Positions 17,773 through 28,154 of a DNA stretch of 64,000 nucleotides are shown piece by piece (the stretch's first letter is position 1; each line of letters opens with the position of its first letter). The stretch is from Massilia terrae (GTDB taxonomy: Bacteria; Pseudomonadota; Gammaproteobacteria; Burkholderiales; Burkholderiaceae_D). The notes beneath the pieces are model-generated. The model searched no databases. It had not been told where the DNA came from and saw only the letters and a program-made list of their open reading frames with translations. The stretch is taken from positions 62,001 to 126,000 of the forward strand of contig NZ_JANUGU010000008.1 in NCBI RefSeq assembly GCF_024753145.1, written 5' to 3'. A program made the translations under genes and the position numbers.

Positions 17773-18219
17773 ATGGACCAGACCACCCCGCCGCGCAGCA
17801 TCGACGCCCTGCTCGACCAGTATGCGGAAAGCCACCGCAACCCGACCAACGAGCTCATCCACATCATCTGCGTGCCGGTGATCGTGTTCACCCTGCTCGG
17901 CATCCTGTGGGCGATCCATCCGGTGCTGGCGGTGGCGGCGGTGGCGGCCTCGCTGCGGTACTACGACAAGCTGTCGCGCCCGTTCGCGCTCGGCATGCTG
18001 GCGATGAGCCTGCTCATGCTCGCCCTGCTGCTGGCCATGCCGCGTTTCACCGTGCTGCCGGTGTCGCTGTCGCTGTTCGTGGTGGCGTGGATCGGCCAGT
18101 TCATCGGCCACAAGATCGAGGGCAAGAAGCCTTCGTTTTTCGACGACCTGCGCTTCCTGCTGATCGGCCCCCTGTTTGTTCTTTCCTTCCTGTATCGTCG
18201 CCTGAAGCTGGCTTACTGA
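17773..18219 (+). CDS. Mpo1/DUF962-family membrane protein
   Basis: The 148-residue protein matches the YGL010w/Mpo1 family: LLDQYAESHRNPTNELIHII with the conserved His residues at the start, three or four membrane helices, and WIGQFIGHKIEGKKPSFFDD near the end, carrying another conserved His. In yeast Mpo1 is an iron-dependent dioxygenase of 2-hydroxy fatty acids; bacterial homologues are little studied. The His pattern is retained here, so it may be active. It appears to be a single gene. Confidence 0.85.
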   Translation: MDQTTPPRSIDALLDQYAESHRNPTNELIHIICVPVIVFTLLGILWAIHPVLAVAAVAASLRYYDKLSRPFALGMLAMSLLMLALLLAMPRFTVLPVSLSLFVVAWIGQFIGHKIEGKKPSFFDDLRFLLIGPLFVLSFLYRRLKLAY

Positions 18220-18317
18220 GCGCTGATACTTTTTGATACCTGAAACACGGTAGCCCGCCGGCGCCAAGCGGCGTAAGCTGTCTTTGAGTCGCGCATCGAC
18301 CGCGACCGGAGACTGCC

Positions 18318-18767
18318 ATGAAGAATGCCGCCGTAATCGTACTCGCAAGCCTGCTGGCGGCCTGCGCGTATCCGCCCCGCTCGTCCAGCGTCTACAGCCC
18401 TTACCAGACCCAGACCATGCAGGTGGTACGCACCGGCACCGTCGAGTCCGTCCGCACCGTTACCATCGCCAGCCCGCCGCAATCCGGCGTCGGCACGCTC
18501 GGCGGCGCCGCGCTGGGTGGCATCGCCGGCAATTCTATCGGTAGCGGCAATGGTCGAGCGGCAACGACCGTGATCGGCGCGATCGCCGGCGGCCTGATCG
18601 GCAACCGGGTCGAGGAAGGCGCCAATATGCGCCAGGGCCTGGAAATCACGGTCCACCTCGACAGTGGTGAACTGGTCGCGATCACCCAAGTTGCCGATGA
18701 GATGTTCCGCCCCGGTGAGCGCGTGCGCTTGCTGAGCAGCGGCGGGATGACGCGCGTGTCGCACTGA
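18318..18767 (+). CDS. Glycine-zipper 2TM outer-membrane lipoprotein (SlyB-like)
   Basis: The 149-residue product has a lipobox LLAAC with Cys at residue 16. Residues about 58-95 form a glycine zipper of two short hydrophobic segments (GGAALGGIAGNSIG and IGAIAGGLIGNRVEEG), followed by a basic/acidic C-terminal domain. This is the SlyB/PcP outer-membrane lipoprotein pattern, linked to envelope integrity. GGAG lies ten bases before the ATG. No operon partners are evident. Confidence 0.85.
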   Translation: MKNAAVIVLASLLAACAYPPRSSSVYSPYQTQTMQVVRTGTVESVRTVTIASPPQSGVGTLGGAALGGIAGNSIGSGNGRAATTVIGAIAGGLIGNRVEEGANMRQGLEITVHLDSGELVAITQVADEMFRPGERVRLLSSGGMTRVSH

Positions 18768-18866
18768 CGCGACGCGGCCTCGCACCGGACGCGCAGCCCT
18801 GCGCGGTGGGGTCTTGCGGCCAAACTGGTGCAGGCAGGCAACAACGAAAGCACGTATACTTTCGTG

Positions 18867-19805
18867 ATGCCATCTTCCCTGCTCTTTGCCACCGCCGCGC
18901 TCATCTGGGGCTCGACCTTCTGGGCCATCACCCTCGAACTGGGTGAGGCGCCGCCCGCCATCTCCGTCGTGTACCGCTTCGGCCTGGCTGCCGCGGCGCT
19001 GTTCCTCGCGTGCGCGGCGCGCCGCGACAAACTCCTGCTGCCGTGGCGCACCCAGCGCTGGATGATGCTGCAGGGTTTCCTGACCTTCGGCGTGTCCTAC
19101 GTCTGCACCTACAATGCCGAGCAGTTCGTGGTGTCGGCGCTGGTAGCCGTGCTGTTCGCGCTGATGGTGTTCTTCACGCCGATCTGCGCTCGCTTCATGC
19201 TCGGCACGCCGCTGTCGGCGCGCACCTGGACCGCGGGCCTGGCCGCATTGGCCGGCGTGACCCTGCTGTTCTGGCACGCGATCGCCGGCGCGCTGCACGA
19301 ACTGTCCAGCGGCGGCGCCGGCAGCTCCCTGGCCGGCATCGGGCTGGCGGTGATCGCGGCGATTTCCGCGTCCGCCGGCAGCGTGGTCGTGACCAAGGTG
19401 CGCGAGCGCTCATCGAACCTGATCCTGACGATGGCGTGGTCGATGTTGTGGGGCGCGCTGTTCGTGGCCGCGTTCGCGCTCGCGACCAGCCAGCCCTTCG
19501 TGCTGCCGTCGCGCCCCAGCTATTACGCGGGCCTGGTCTACCTGGCCCTGTTTGGCTCGGTGATCGCCTTCTTCGCCTACTTCACGCTGATCAACCGCAT
19601 CGGCTCGCACAAGGCCGTCTACACGACCGTCATCTCGCCGGTGATTTCGGTGCTGCTGTCGGTGCGTTTCGAACATTTCCGCCCCGGCGCCATCGAGTTG
19701 CTGGGCATCGTCGTGTGCCTGGGCAGCGTGGCCTGGGCGCTGCGCTCGCCCGCTGTCAAAGCCGCCGAAACCATCAAGATCAACAACGCTCTGGAAACAC
19801 AATGA
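18867..19805 (+). CDS. EamA/DMT-family transporter
   Basis: This inner-membrane protein of 312 residues has ten predicted helices in two EamA repeats. It starts with ALIWGSTFWAITLELG and the second repeat includes GSVIAFFAYFTLINRIG followed by SPVISVLLSV. Such proteins export amino acids or other metabolites. ATG at 18867 is preferred over an upstream in-frame ATG because the membrane helix starts right after it. Its stop codon overlaps the next start as ATGA, so it is coupled to the acetyltransferase. Confidence 0.88.
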   Translation: MPSSLLFATAALIWGSTFWAITLELGEAPPAISVVYRFGLAAAALFLACAARRDKLLLPWRTQRWMMLQGFLTFGVSYVCTYNAEQFVVSALVAVLFALMVFFTPICARFMLGTPLSARTWTAGLAALAGVTLLFWHAIAGALHELSSGGAGSSLAGIGLAVIAAISASAGSVVVTKVRERSSNLILTMAWSMLWGALFVAAFALATSQPFVLPSRPSYYAGLVYLALFGSVIAFFAYFTLINRIGSHKAVYTTVISPVISVLLSVRFEHFRPGAIELLGIVVCLGSVAWALRSPAVKAAETIKINNALETQ

Positions 19806-20290
19806 CCCTCTCCATCCGCCCCGCCCAACCGTCCGACATCGCCCACATCCATTCGATGATCGTGGAACTGGCCGTGTTCGAAAAGCTCGAACACATGGTG
19901 GTCGCCACCGAAGAACTGCTGCACGAAGGCCTGTTCGGCGCCAAGCCGGCATGCGAGGCGATCGTCGGCGAGGCCGGCGGCGAAGTAGTGTGCTTCGCGC
20001 TGTTCTTCCATAACTTCTCGACCTTCCTCACCAAGAAGGGCCTTTACCTGGAAGACCTGTACGTGCGCCAGGCCCACCGCGGCCAGGGCTATGGCAGCGA
20101 GATGCTCAAGAAGCTGGCCGAGATCGCGGTCGAGCGCCACTGCGGCCGCTTCGAGTGGTCTGTGCTGGACTGGAACGAGCCCGCAATCAATTTCTACAAG
20201 ACGATGGGAGCGGAGATCCTGCCCGACTGGCGCATCTGCCGCGTTACCGGCGACGCCCTGACCGCACTGGCCACACCGGCGCGCGGCTGA
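19802..20290 (+). CDS. GNAT-family N-acetyltransferase (diamine acetyltransferase-like)
   Basis: The 162-residue enzyme has the GNAT acetyl-CoA motif A as LYVRQAHRGQGYGSEMLKKL near residue 90 and motif B WSVLDWNEPAINFYKTMGAE, a form seen in spermidine/diamine acetyltransferases and thialysine acetyltransferases. It would acetylate a small amine or amino acid. Coupling by a four-base overlap to an EamA exporter suggests acetylation and export of one compound, which is an inference. Confidence 0.85.
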   Translation: MTLSIRPAQPSDIAHIHSMIVELAVFEKLEHMVVATEELLHEGLFGAKPACEAIVGEAGGEVVCFALFFHNFSTFLTKKGLYLEDLYVRQAHRGQGYGSEMLKKLAEIAVERHCGRFEWSVLDWNEPAINFYKTMGAEILPDWRICRVTGDALTALATPARG

Positions 20291-20326
20291 CAAAGAAAAA
20301 CCCACGGCGCGTGTCGCTGCCGTGGG
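20291..20326 (-). terminator. Intrinsic terminator, best read on the minus strand
   Basis: CCCACGGC (20301-20308) pairs with GCCGTGGG (20319-20326). Read on the minus strand the hairpin is followed by TTTTTC, so it fits termination of transcripts coming from the hut operon, which ends at 20777. Read on the plus strand it also follows the acetyltransferase gene but lacks a close T tract. Confidence 0.6.
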
Positions 20327-20574
20327 TGAACCCATTTTTCAATGGGGAGGGGAGACTTGCATACGGGACTGACTATAGCTGCTGGGCTCGGGCCGGTTTG
20401 CTTTCTTTACAGACTGTTACCAGTGTTGGCTCTGCCCTTGGTTCAATAATTACCCAGCTGGAAAAGTCCGGTTTGAGCGCGCGCAAGCGGACCGCGGCCC
20501 TGTTCGATTGAGTTAGCACAAGCGCGAGGACGGCGGCGCGCCGACAATGGGGCCTTTCCGATCGGGGCGACGAC
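20327..20574. other. Intergenic region without a supported gene
   Basis: This stretch between the acetyltransferase and the small frame at 20575 has only short overlapping open frames without good ribosome sites. Nothing further was recognised in it. Confidence 0.5.
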
Positions 20575-20772
20575 ATGACATCGACGGCGAAGGTCAAGGC
20601 ATCCGCGTCACGGCTGTACCGGGCCTGGCAAAAGGCATGGCTGCGCGCGCGGCTGGACAGCTATTCGCGCCACCTGCAGGCCATTGCGGCCCAGCGCGAG
20701 AACGATTTCCATGCGGAGCGCATATTGCACCGCGCCGTGTCCGCCACGCGGGCCAAACTGCAGTCCTTGTGA
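20575..20772 (+). CDS. Hypothetical small basic protein
   Basis: This is a 65-residue, Arg/Ala-rich, largely helical open frame with no recognised family. It ends four bases before the convergent stop of hutI. The ATG is preceded by GGGGCGACGAC, a modest ribosome site. Codon choice looks ordinary for the region. It could be a real small gene or a chance frame in GC-rich DNA; neighbours give no functional clue. Confidence 0.4.
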   Translation: MTSTAKVKASASRLYRAWQKAWLRARLDSYSRHLQAIAAQRENDFHAERILHRAVSATRAKLQSL

Positions 20773-20776
20773 ACGC

Positions 20777-22027
20777 CTAGGCCGCAGGGGTAGCGGTCAG
20801 GGCGCCACGCGGGCGGAAATGGCCGCCGTGCACGACGGCGCGGCAAGGGTTGAAGCCGAAACCGTAGGCCAGGTCGGCCGGCCGCACGATGTCCCACAGG
20901 GCGAAGTCGGCCCGTTTGCCGACCTCCAGCGTGCCGATCTCGTCCTGCAGCCCGAGCGCGCGCGCCGCGTGGATGGTGCAGCCGGCCAGTGCCTCCTGCG
21001 GCGTCAGGCGCCACAAGGTGCAGGCCATGTTCAGCACCAGCAGGATCGAAGCCATCGGCGAGGTGCCGGGATTGCAGTCGGTGGCCAGCGCGATCGGCAC
21101 GCCGGCCGCGCGCAGTGCCGCCACCGGCGGCGCCACGGTCTCGCGCAAAAAGTAGAAGGCGCCGGGCAGCAGCACGGCCACCGTGCCGGCCTGCGCCATC
21201 GCGGCCACGCCCTGCGCGGAGACATGCTCCAGATGGTCGGCCGACAGGCCGCGGTAGCGCGCCACCAGCTGCGCCCCGCCCTGGTCCGACAGCTGCTCGG
21301 CATGCAACTTGACCGGCAGGCCGAGCGCGCGCGCCGCTTCAAATACGCGTTCGGTCTGCGCATTGGAAAAACCGATCCGCTCGCAGAACGCATCGACCGC
21401 GTCGACCAGTCCCTTTGCCGCCAGCGCCGGCAGCATGCGCCGGCACACGTCGTCGATGTAGTCGTCGGCACGTCCCGCGAATTCCGGCGGCAGCGCATGC
21501 GCGCCGAGGAAAGTGGTGGCCACCGTCACCGGCATCGATTCGCCGATGCGGCGCGCCGCGCGCAGCATCGCTTCTTCGCTGGCGAGATCGAGGCCGTAGC
21601 CCGACTTGATTTCGAGCGTGGTGACGCCCTCTTCCAGCAGGCTGGCCACGCGCGGCGCGCTCTGGCGCAGCAGCTCGTCCACGCCGGCGGCGCGGGTGGC
21701 GCGCACGGTCGACAGGATGCCGCCGCCGCGCCGCGCGATCTCCTCGTAGCCCACGCCTTGCAAGCGATCCTCGAATTCGTCGCTGCGATTGCCCGCGTGG
21801 ACGATATGCGTGTGGCAGTCGACCAGGCCCGGCGTCAGCCATGCGCCGCCGCAGTCGTGGACCACGGCCGCGCTGCCCTCGGCCTGCGTGCGCGGGCCGA
21901 GCCAGGCGATGCGGCCGCCGGCGACCGCGATCGCGCCGTCGCGCAGCTCGCCGTAGCCGCCCACCATGGTGGCCAGGTTCACATTGGTGTACAGCGCGTC
22001 CCAGCGCGGCGCCGGGCGCTCACTCAT
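20777..22027 (-). CDS. hutI: Imidazolonepropionase
   Basis: The 416-residue amidohydrolase-fold enzyme opens 4-imidazolone-5-propanoate to N-formimino-L-glutamate, step three of histidine degradation. Family marks are [22 protein letters not shown] (metal HxH near residue 77, quoted in part), [32 protein letters not shown] and [13 protein letters not shown] at 22027 gives normal length. It is the last gene of hutUHGFDI and overlaps hutD by eight bases. Confidence 0.95.
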   Translation of the reverse strand: MSERPAPRWDALYTNVNLATMVGGYGELRDGAIAVAGGRIAWLGPRTQAEGSAAVVHDCGGAWLTPGLVDCHTHIVHAGNRSDEFEDRLQGVGYEEIARRGGGILSTVRATRAAGVDELLRQSAPRVASLLEEGVTTLEIKSGYGLDLASEEAMLRAARRIGESMPVTVATTFLGAHALPPEFAGRADDYIDDVCRRMLPALAAKGLVDAVDAFCERIGFSNAQTERVFEAARALGLPVKLHAEQLSDQGGAQLVARYRGLSADHLEHVSAQGVAAMAQAGTVAVLLPGAFYFLRETVAPPVAALRAAGVPIALATDCNPGTSPMASILLVLNMACTLWRLTPQEALAGCTIHAARALGLQDEIGTLEVGKRADFALWDIVRPADLAYGFGFNPCRAVVHGGHFRPRGALTATPAA

Positions 22028-22598
22028 AGTAGATGTCGACGATGAAGACTTCCCCCTGCGCCGCGTCCAGCGTCCACAGCGACTGGCTGTCGAACACCAC
22101 GGCGTCGAAGCGCACCATGCCGATGCGCTCGGCGTCGTTCGACACCGTGAGCGCATCGCCCGAGGCCAGGAACAGCACGGTGACATCGGCGCGCGTCGCG
22201 AATTTCGATACGCCTTCCAGCCGGCGGCGGCCGAATTCGTGGTGGCAGATGTCGCGCCGCGTCATCACGTTGAAGTCGGTGGTGGCGCCGCGATGCAGCT
22301 TTGCCTGCACTCGCGACTCGCCGGCGAAGCGCTGCACCGGCTCGTCCGCCGACACGGTGACCTGCTCGTCGTCGTCGATGTCGAGGGTAGCGCCATGGCC
22401 GTCGACCAGCACCAGCGTGCGGTCGACCCCGGGGAACTGGGAGAACGCGCCGTCCGCAGCGATGGTGGCCAGGCTGACGCGCCACTCGAATTCGTCGAAG
22501 CCCGCGTCCAGCGGGGCGATAGCGATCTCGGTCGTGCTGCCGCCGCCGTTTTTCCACGACACCGGCGCCAGGCCTGCGAAAGGAATCAAAGTGGTCAT
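22020..22598 (-). CDS. hutD: HutD family protein
   Basis: The 192-residue cupin-like protein begins with the family hallmark [15 protein letters not shown] and continues with [20 protein letters not shown] and the DFNVMTRR segment. HutD is a bicupin, not an enzyme of the pathway, and is thought to tune hut expression or metabolite levels in Pseudomonas. The ATG overlaps the hutF stop as ATGA, and its end overlaps hutI, so translation across the operon is tightly coupled. Confidence 0.93.
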   Translation of the reverse strand: MTTLIPFAGLAPVSWKNGGGSTTEIAIAPLDAGFDEFEWRVSLATIAADGAFSQFPGVDRTLVLVDGHGATLDIDDDEQVTVSADEPVQRFAGESRVQAKLHRGATTDFNVMTRRDICHHEFGRRRLEGVSKFATRADVTVLFLASGDALTVSNDAERIGMVRFDAVVFDSQSLWTLDAAQGEVFIVDIYYE

Positions 22599-23962
22599 GA
22601 GCGCACCTCACGCAATTGTTGGATGGCGCGCCGGTAGCGCTGTGCGATCGCTTCCTGCGCCATATGCCGCCCGCCCTGCACTACCCAATGGCCGCCGGCG
22701 AGCACGTCGCGGACCAGGTTGTCGTTACCGCAGAAGATGAAACGGCCCAGCACTTCGCCGTCGGCCACGCCATCCAGGTTGGGATGGGCGCCGTCGAGCA
22801 CCAGCAGGTCGGCGCGCAGGCCGGCGGCCAGCGCGCCCACGCGCCGCCCGGCCGCCTGGGCGCCACCCGCCAGCGCAGCCTGCCACAGGAAGGCGCCGAC
22901 GTCACGCTGTTCGTGCGTGGCCGCGACATTGCGCGCCTGCCGCGCCAGGCGCTGGCCGTACTCCAGCCAGCGCAGCTCTTCCACCGGGCTGTGCGACACA
23001 TGGCTGTCGCTGCCGATGCCGAAGCGGCCGCCGGCGTCGATGTAGGGCTTGAGCGGGAACAGCCCGTCGCCGAGGTTCGCCTCGGTGCTGGGGCACAGGC
23101 CGGCGACCGCGCCGCTGGCGGCCAGCGCGCCGGTCTCTTCATCCGTCAGGTGCGTGGCGTGGACCAGGCACCAGCGCTCGTCGATGTCGATGCGCTCCAT
23201 CAGGTATTCGACCGGGCGCTTGCCGCACAGGGCCAGGCTCTGCTCGACCTCGGCCTGCTGCTCGGCCACATGGATGTGCAGCGGCCGTTCCGCGGGCAGC
23301 GCCGCAGCCAGCTCCCGGATCTGGGCGGCGCCGGCTGCGCGCAGCGAATGCGGGGCCGCGCCCACTTCCAGCTGGGCGCTGCGCAGCGGGGCCAGCGCCT
23401 CGGCGATATGCAGCACGTCGGCGACATCGGTGCGAAAGCGCTGCTGCTCCGGCCGCAGCGGCTGCTCGCCGAAGCCCGCATAGCTGTACAGGACCGGCAG
23501 CAGCGTCAGGCCGATGCCGCTTTCCTGCGCGGCGGCGGCGATGCGCTCGGCCATCCCGGCCGGCCGCTGGTACAGGGCGCCGCCCGGCTCGCGCTGCAGG
23601 TAATGGAACTCGCACACCGAGGTATAGCCGTAACGCAGGCACTCCGCGTACAGCTGGGCCGCGATCGCTTCCATCTGCTCGGGGGTGATGCAGTTGGCGA
23701 AGCGGTACATCAGCTCGCGCCAGGTCCAGAAGCTGTCCGGCCCGTCCCCGGCGCGCTCGGTGAGCCCACCCAGCGCGCGCTGGAAGGCGTGCGAATGCAG
23801 GTTGACCATGCCCGGCACCACATAGTCGGCGCGCGCCACGCCGATGCGCGGCGCGGCATCCGGCTGCACCAGGGTCAGGTCGCCCTTGCTGTTCCATTCG
23901 ACCAGCACGTCGCGCCGCCAGCCCTCGGGCAGCAGCGCGTGGCGGGCGAACAGCGCCGTCAT
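22595..23962 (-). CDS. hutF: Formimidoylglutamate deiminase
   Basis: The 455-residue amidohydrolase removes ammonia from N-formimino-L-glutamate to give N-formyl-L-glutamate. Markers are VPGMVNLHSHAFQRAL (metal HxH), DSFWTWRELMYRFA, VCEFHYLQ, HVAEQQAEVEQSL and GIGSDSHVSHSPVEELRWLEY (quoted in part). The start at 23962 overlaps the hutG stop as ATGA; a longer frame reads through hutG and is rejected. Its presence with hutG defines the five-step route with formate release. Confidence 0.94.
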   Translation of the reverse strand: MTALFARHALLPEGWRRDVLVEWNSKGDLTLVQPDAAPRIGVARADYVVPGMVNLHSHAFQRALGGLTERAGDGPDSFWTWRELMYRFANCITPEQMEAIAAQLYAECLRYGYTSVCEFHYLQREPGGALYQRPAGMAERIAAAAQESGIGLTLLPVLYSYAGFGEQPLRPEQQRFRTDVADVLHIAEALAPLRSAQLEVGAAPHSLRAAGAAQIRELAAALPAERPLHIHVAEQQAEVEQSLALCGKRPVEYLMERIDIDERWCLVHATHLTDEETGALAASGAVAGLCPSTEANLGDGLFPLKPYIDAGGRFGIGSDSHVSHSPVEELRWLEYGQRLARQARNVAATHEQRDVGAFLWQAALAGGAQAAGRRVGALAAGLRADLLVLDGAHPNLDGVADGEVLGRFIFCGNDNLVRDVLAGGHWVVQGGRHMAQEAIAQRYRRAIQQLREVRS

Positions 23963-24747
23963 GCGCGCACCCATTCGAGCGCGGCGCCCGTCACTTGCGC
24001 CAGCAGCGGCTGGACCGCGGCCGCGAGCTCCGGGCGATACGCGAATGGCGCGCTCTCGTCCATGTACAGGCACTGGCACATCTCCAGCTGGATGGCATGC
24101 ACGTTGTGCTGCGGCTGGCCGTAGTGGCGCGTGATGTAGCCGCCCTTGAAGCGGCCGTTGACCGCCACCGTGAACCGGCCGTTGGCATTGGCGGCATCGA
24201 CCACCGCGGCCTGCATGCCCGGGTCGCAGGACTTGCCGTCGGCGGTGCCGAAGTTCAGGTCCGGCAGGCGTCCCTCGAAGAAACGCGGCACCCTGGATGC
24301 GATCGAATGGGCGTCCCACAGCAGCACCCGGCCGTGCAGCGCCAGCAGGCGGTCGAGCTCCGCGCGCAGCTGGTGGTGGTAGGGCCGCCAGTAGCGGTCC
24401 AGGCGGCGCCGGACTTCATCCTGGCCGGGTTCGCGGCCCGGCAGGTACAGGCTCTCGCGGCCGAAGGTGTCGACCGGGCACAGGCCGGTGGTGTCCATGC
24501 CCGGATACAGGTTGGTGTCTTCCGGCGGCCGGTTCAAGTCGATCGCGTAGCGCGACCAGCGCGCCGACAGCACCGACGCGCCCATCGCGCTGGCGAATTC
24601 GTACAGCTGCGCGAGGTGCCAGTCGGTATCCGCCAGCACCCGCGCGCACGGCGCCAGCGCATCCGCGACGTCGTCGGGGATATCGGTGCCCACGTGCGGC
24701 ATCGACAGCAACATCGGCGCAGTGCCCGCCTTGAACCGGAAATCCAT
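23959..24747 (-). CDS. hutG: N-formylglutamate deformylase
   Basis: The 262-residue product is N-formylglutamate amidohydrolase, the last step of the pathway, giving glutamate and formate. Typical stretches are PMLLSMPHVGTDIP, LADTDWHLAQLYEFA, DLNRPPEDTNLYPG, LLWDAHSIASRVPRFFEG and FKGGYITRHYGQP. It is the deformylase type, not the one-step formiminoglutamase. It starts 29 bases after hutH. Confidence 0.94.
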   Translation of the reverse strand: MDFRFKAGTAPMLLSMPHVGTDIPDDVADALAPCARVLADTDWHLAQLYEFASAMGASVLSARWSRYAIDLNRPPEDTNLYPGMDTTGLCPVDTFGRESLYLPGREPGQDEVRRRLDRYWRPYHHQLRAELDRLLALHGRVLLWDAHSIASRVPRFFEGRLPDLNFGTADGKSCDPGMQAAVVDAANANGRFTVAVNGRFKGGYITRHYGQPQHNVHAIQLEMCQCLYMDESAPFAYRPELAAAVQPLLAQVTGAALEWVRA

Positions 24748-24776
24748 GGACCACTCCTGCTTTCAAATGTGATGCG

Positions 24777-26332
24777 TCAGACGTGCAGCCGCGCGAACAG
24801 CTCCTTGCACGTCGCCGACAGTTCGCCCTCGATAACCATCTTGCGCGCGGCCTCGATATCGGGCGCAAAGAAGCGGTCTTCGTCGAAGCGCGCCACGCGC
24901 CGGCGCAGGCGCGCATGCACGTCCTCGAGGTAGCGGGAACTGGTCAGCGGACGGTGGAACTCGATGCCCTGCCCGGCCGCCAGCAGCTCGATGCCGACGA
25001 TGACCGATGTATTGTGCGCCATTTGGCCGAGGCGGCGCGCCGCGAACGTCGCCATGCTGACATGGTCTTCCTGGTTGGCGGAAGTCGGCAGGCTGTCGAC
25101 GCTGGCCGGATGGGCCAGCGACTTGTTCTCGGATGCCAGCGCGGCCGCCGTCACGTGGGCGATCATGAAGCCGGAATTGACGCCCGGGTCGCGTACCAGG
25201 AAGGGCGGAAGGCCGGAGAGGGTGGCGTCGATCAGCAGCGCGATGCGGCGCTCGGACAGGGCCCCGATCTCGGCGATCGCCAGCGCCAGCGTGTCGGCCG
25301 CGAAGGCCACCGGCTCGGCGTGGAAGTTACCGCCCGAGATGACCTCACCGGCAGCGGCGAACACCAGCGGGTTGTCGGTCACCGCATTGGCCTCGATCAG
25401 CAGGGTGCGGCCGGCATTGCCGATGATGTCCATCACGGCGCCCATCACCTGCGGCTGGCAGCGCAGGCTGTACGGGTCCTGCACCCGTTCGTCGCCGACC
25501 AGGTGCGAGGCGCGGATCGCGCTGCCAGCCACCAGCTCGCGGTAGATGGCGGCCGCGGCGATCTGGCCGGGCTGGCCGCGCACCGCGTGCACGCGCGGAT
25601 CGAAGGGAGCATCGCTGCCGCGCGCGGCGTCCAGCGACAGGGCGCCCGCCACCATCGCCGCTTCCAGCAGGCGCTCGGCCATGAACAGGCCTTCCAGCGC
25701 CAGCGCGGTCGAGACCTGGGTGCCGTTGATGAGCGCCAGGCCCTCCTTCGGACCCAGCTCGACCGGCGCGATCTGCGCGGCCGCCAGCGCGGCGGCGGCA
25801 TCCATCAGCTGGCCGTGCATGCGCACCTGGCCGACGCCCAGCATGGCCAGGGTCATGTGGGCGAGCGGCGCCAGGTCGCCCGAGGCGCCCACCGATCCCT
25901 GCGAGGGAATGGCCGGCATGATGCCGGCATTGAACAGGGCGATCAGGGTGTCGACGATCAGCGGGCGCACGCCGGAGTAGCCGCGCGCCAGGCTGCCGAT
26001 CTTCATCAGCACGATCAGGCGCACCACGGAATCGGGCAGCAGCTCGCCGGTGCCCACCGCGTGCGACAGGATCAGGTTGCGCTGCAGCTGCGCCAGCTGT
26101 TCCTGCTCGATGTGCTTCTTGGCCAAGAGGCCGAAGCCGGTGTTGATGCCGTAGGCCGGATCGCCCTTGGCGACGATGGCCTCGACGGCGGCGGCCGAAG
26201 CCTCGATATCGGCGTAGGCGGCGTGGTCCAGCGCCAGCGGCGCGTGGCTGCGCCAGACCGCGCGCAGGTCGTTCAGCGACAGTTCGCCAGGGCGCAGGGT
26301 CAGGCCGGTTTTGTGCTCGTTCATTGGATTGG

Positions 26333-26336
<4 letters not shown>
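24777..26336 (-). CDS. hutH: Histidine ammonia-lyase
   Basis: The 519-residue enzyme converts L-histidine to urocanate and ammonia. The Ala-Ser-Gly triad that forms the MIO cofactor is at about residues 151-153 in [19 protein letters not shown] near residue 63 and [11 protein letters not shown] are also conserved. The listed start is GTG at 26336, overlapping the hutU stop as GTGA, in keeping with the operon's other overlaps. ATG at 26324 (MNEHKT) is an equally possible start and neither has a strong ribosome site. Confidence 0.95.
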
Positions 26337-28045
<1,709 letters not shown>

Positions 28046-28096
28046 GGCAGCTCCTTCGATGAAAGAACGCGGCGCGGCGCGCCTTGCGATGCTCAG

Positions 28097-28125
28097 AGTC
28101 TAAGTTGTCTATACAACTAAGTCAA
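28097..28125 (-). promoter_or_regulatory. hut operon promoter with HutC-type operator in its spacer
   Basis: On the minus strand TTGACT (28125-28120) and TAGACT (28102-28097) are separated by exactly 17 bases. The spacer is almost entirely the palindrome AGTTGTCTATACAACT (28103-28118, shown on the plus strand), with AGTTGT/ACAACT arms typical of GntR/HutC operators. Repressor bound there would exclude RNA polymerase, and urocanate would relieve repression. The hutC gene is at 31762. Confidence 0.85.
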
Positions 28126-28154
28126 ATACCTTCCGGTCCCCGCCGCCGCCCTGC

